From: Bacillota bacterium
GTDB lineage: Bacteria > Bacillota > Clostridia > Oscillospirales > Oscillospiraceae
Direction: 5' to 3'
Assembly: GCA_028719885.1 (NCBI GenBank)
Contig: JAQYLT010000050.1
Location: 16,237-80,236 of the forward strand
Length of the DNA stretch: 64,000 nt
Part shown: piece after piece, positions 63,486-64,000 of the stretch
Position numbering within the stretch: position 1 is the stretch's first letter
Layout of the letters: every line of letters begins with the position of its first letter
Program-made: the position numbers and the translations under genes
Notes under the pieces: generated by a model
Told to the model about the DNA's origin: nothing
Seen by the model: the letters and a program-made list of their open reading frames with translations, nothing else
The model's database searches: none

Positions 63486-63730
63486 TATGTTTTGTGCTTA
63501 TCGGTTTAACTCAGCAAATTGTTGTTTGACGCACTGTGCGACTTTCGTAGGGACACCCCTCCGGGGTGTCTGTTACCATCTCCGTATCGGACACCCGGGG
63601 ACGGGTGTCCCTACGGGGTGTCCGTTACCACCTCCGTAGGGGAGGATATTATCCTCCCGTGCAGTTGGCTGATGCGCTTCAAACAACAATTTGTCGCGTT
63701 GCTGAGCAAAGCCGATAAGCACAATATGTT
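63486..63730. repeat. Mosaic element, ACACCCC cassette class with long terminal repeats
   Basis: Inverted ends of about 45 bp: left TTGTGCTTATCGGTTTAACT then CAGCAAATTGTTGTTTGACG; the right end is the complement with few changes. Cassettes: GTAGGG then ACACCCCTCCGGGGTGT, then GGACACCCGGGGACGGGTGT with CCCTAC, then GTAGGG with GAGGATATTATCCTC. Same GTAGGG/CCCTAC border rule as the other elements but different stems. Confidence 0.82.
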
Positions 63731-63744
63731 TTGCGCCTGCCAGC

Positions 63745-64000
63745 TTGACTCAGCAAAATTGGAATTTGTCGAGGTGATTCGTAGGGAACGGATTTATCCG
63801 TTCCGAAGCCCCCGATGATCACCGCAGTTCGTTGAATGGCATTTTGGGGAACATATTACTGGCATTTCACCATTTATCCAACCGGTTTTGAAACAATACG
63901 CAAGCGGAATGCATAAATGCATTCCCTACGCAAAGTCTGGCGTGTTACCATTGGACGAACCTGAGTGTTTATCGGAACGGGCGGAACGGATAAATCCGTT
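63745..64000. repeat. Mosaic hairpin-cassette element, copy 9, cut by window end
   Basis: Left end CTCAGCAAAATTGGAATTTG follows directly on the previous element. Three cassettes visible: GGAACGGAT, GGAATGCAT and the start of a further GGAACGGAT. The right end lies outside the window. Confidence 0.82.

Noticed and set aside
8299..64000. CRISPR array
   Set aside because: Hairpin cassettes are irregularly spaced, occur in both orientations within an element, and have conserved rather than unique spacers; no cas gene is present.

Overview
The window looks like a chromosomal piece of a Gram-positive, spore-forming, anaerobic member of the Clostridia, probably Oscillospiraceae-like. The reasons are the sortases and LPXTG proteins, dipicolinate synthase (spoVFAB), a SpoIIQ-like M23 protein, a SAM-I riboswitch before metK, DUF4364, a TAXI-type TRAP transporter and GC-rich coding sequence. 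The family-level placement is inference. 46 protein genes and one tRNA are supported; the first gene is cut by the left edge of the window.

1-15.1 kb is a surface-pilus locus on the + strand. It runs: giant multi-SpaA/Cna-B adhesin (LPATG), backbone pilin with a WxxxVxVYPK pilin motif and LPQTG, a terminator and a hairpin element, two class C-like sortases, then MoxR ATPase, DUF58 protein and a TgpA-like transglutaminase-fold membrane protein. The last five genes abut or overlap. The transglutaminase-fold protein has lost two of its three catalytic residues.

15.5-25.3 kb is organic-acid metabolism. Malic enzyme and a 2-hydroxycarboxylate transporter are divergent from a CitA/DcuS-type two-component system. 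A LeuCD-type hydro-lyase pair is divergent from a GntR/FCD regulator and an AEC carrier. 25.3-28.5 kb is a minus-strand run: an SSB-like double OB protein, endonuclease III, a SpoVB-like flippase and a small membrane protein with an Ada-like Cys motif.

29-38.9 kb holds glpK with a rhomboid-like pseudoprotease, metK under a SAM-I riboswitch, spoVFAB, DUF4364, long-form HPF, tRNA-Leu(CAA), a solitary class B sortase and a RodA/FtsW protein. 38.9-50.8 kb holds a TAXI-TRAP transporter, a uracil/xanthine permease behind a short attenuator-like leader, an M18 aminopeptidase, and the runs tsaC-coaE and trmL-pgk-tpiA. 51-63.4 kb holds a lipoprotein, an EF-G paralogue, rlmB with a degenerate P-type-ATPase-like protein, FtsH, a secreted beta-helix protein with 11 tandem repeats, and the SpoIIQ-like protein.

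The most unusual feature is a family of intergenic mosaic elements, about 40-400 bp, found more than ten times. They share inverted ends related to AAATTGGAATTTG and carry interchangeable hairpin cassettes bordered by GTAGGG. The hairpin stems vary between copies but keep pairing through compensatory changes. At least three cassette classes (AACGGAT/AATGCAT type, GGCGGGGGC type, ACACCCC type) sit in the same framework.
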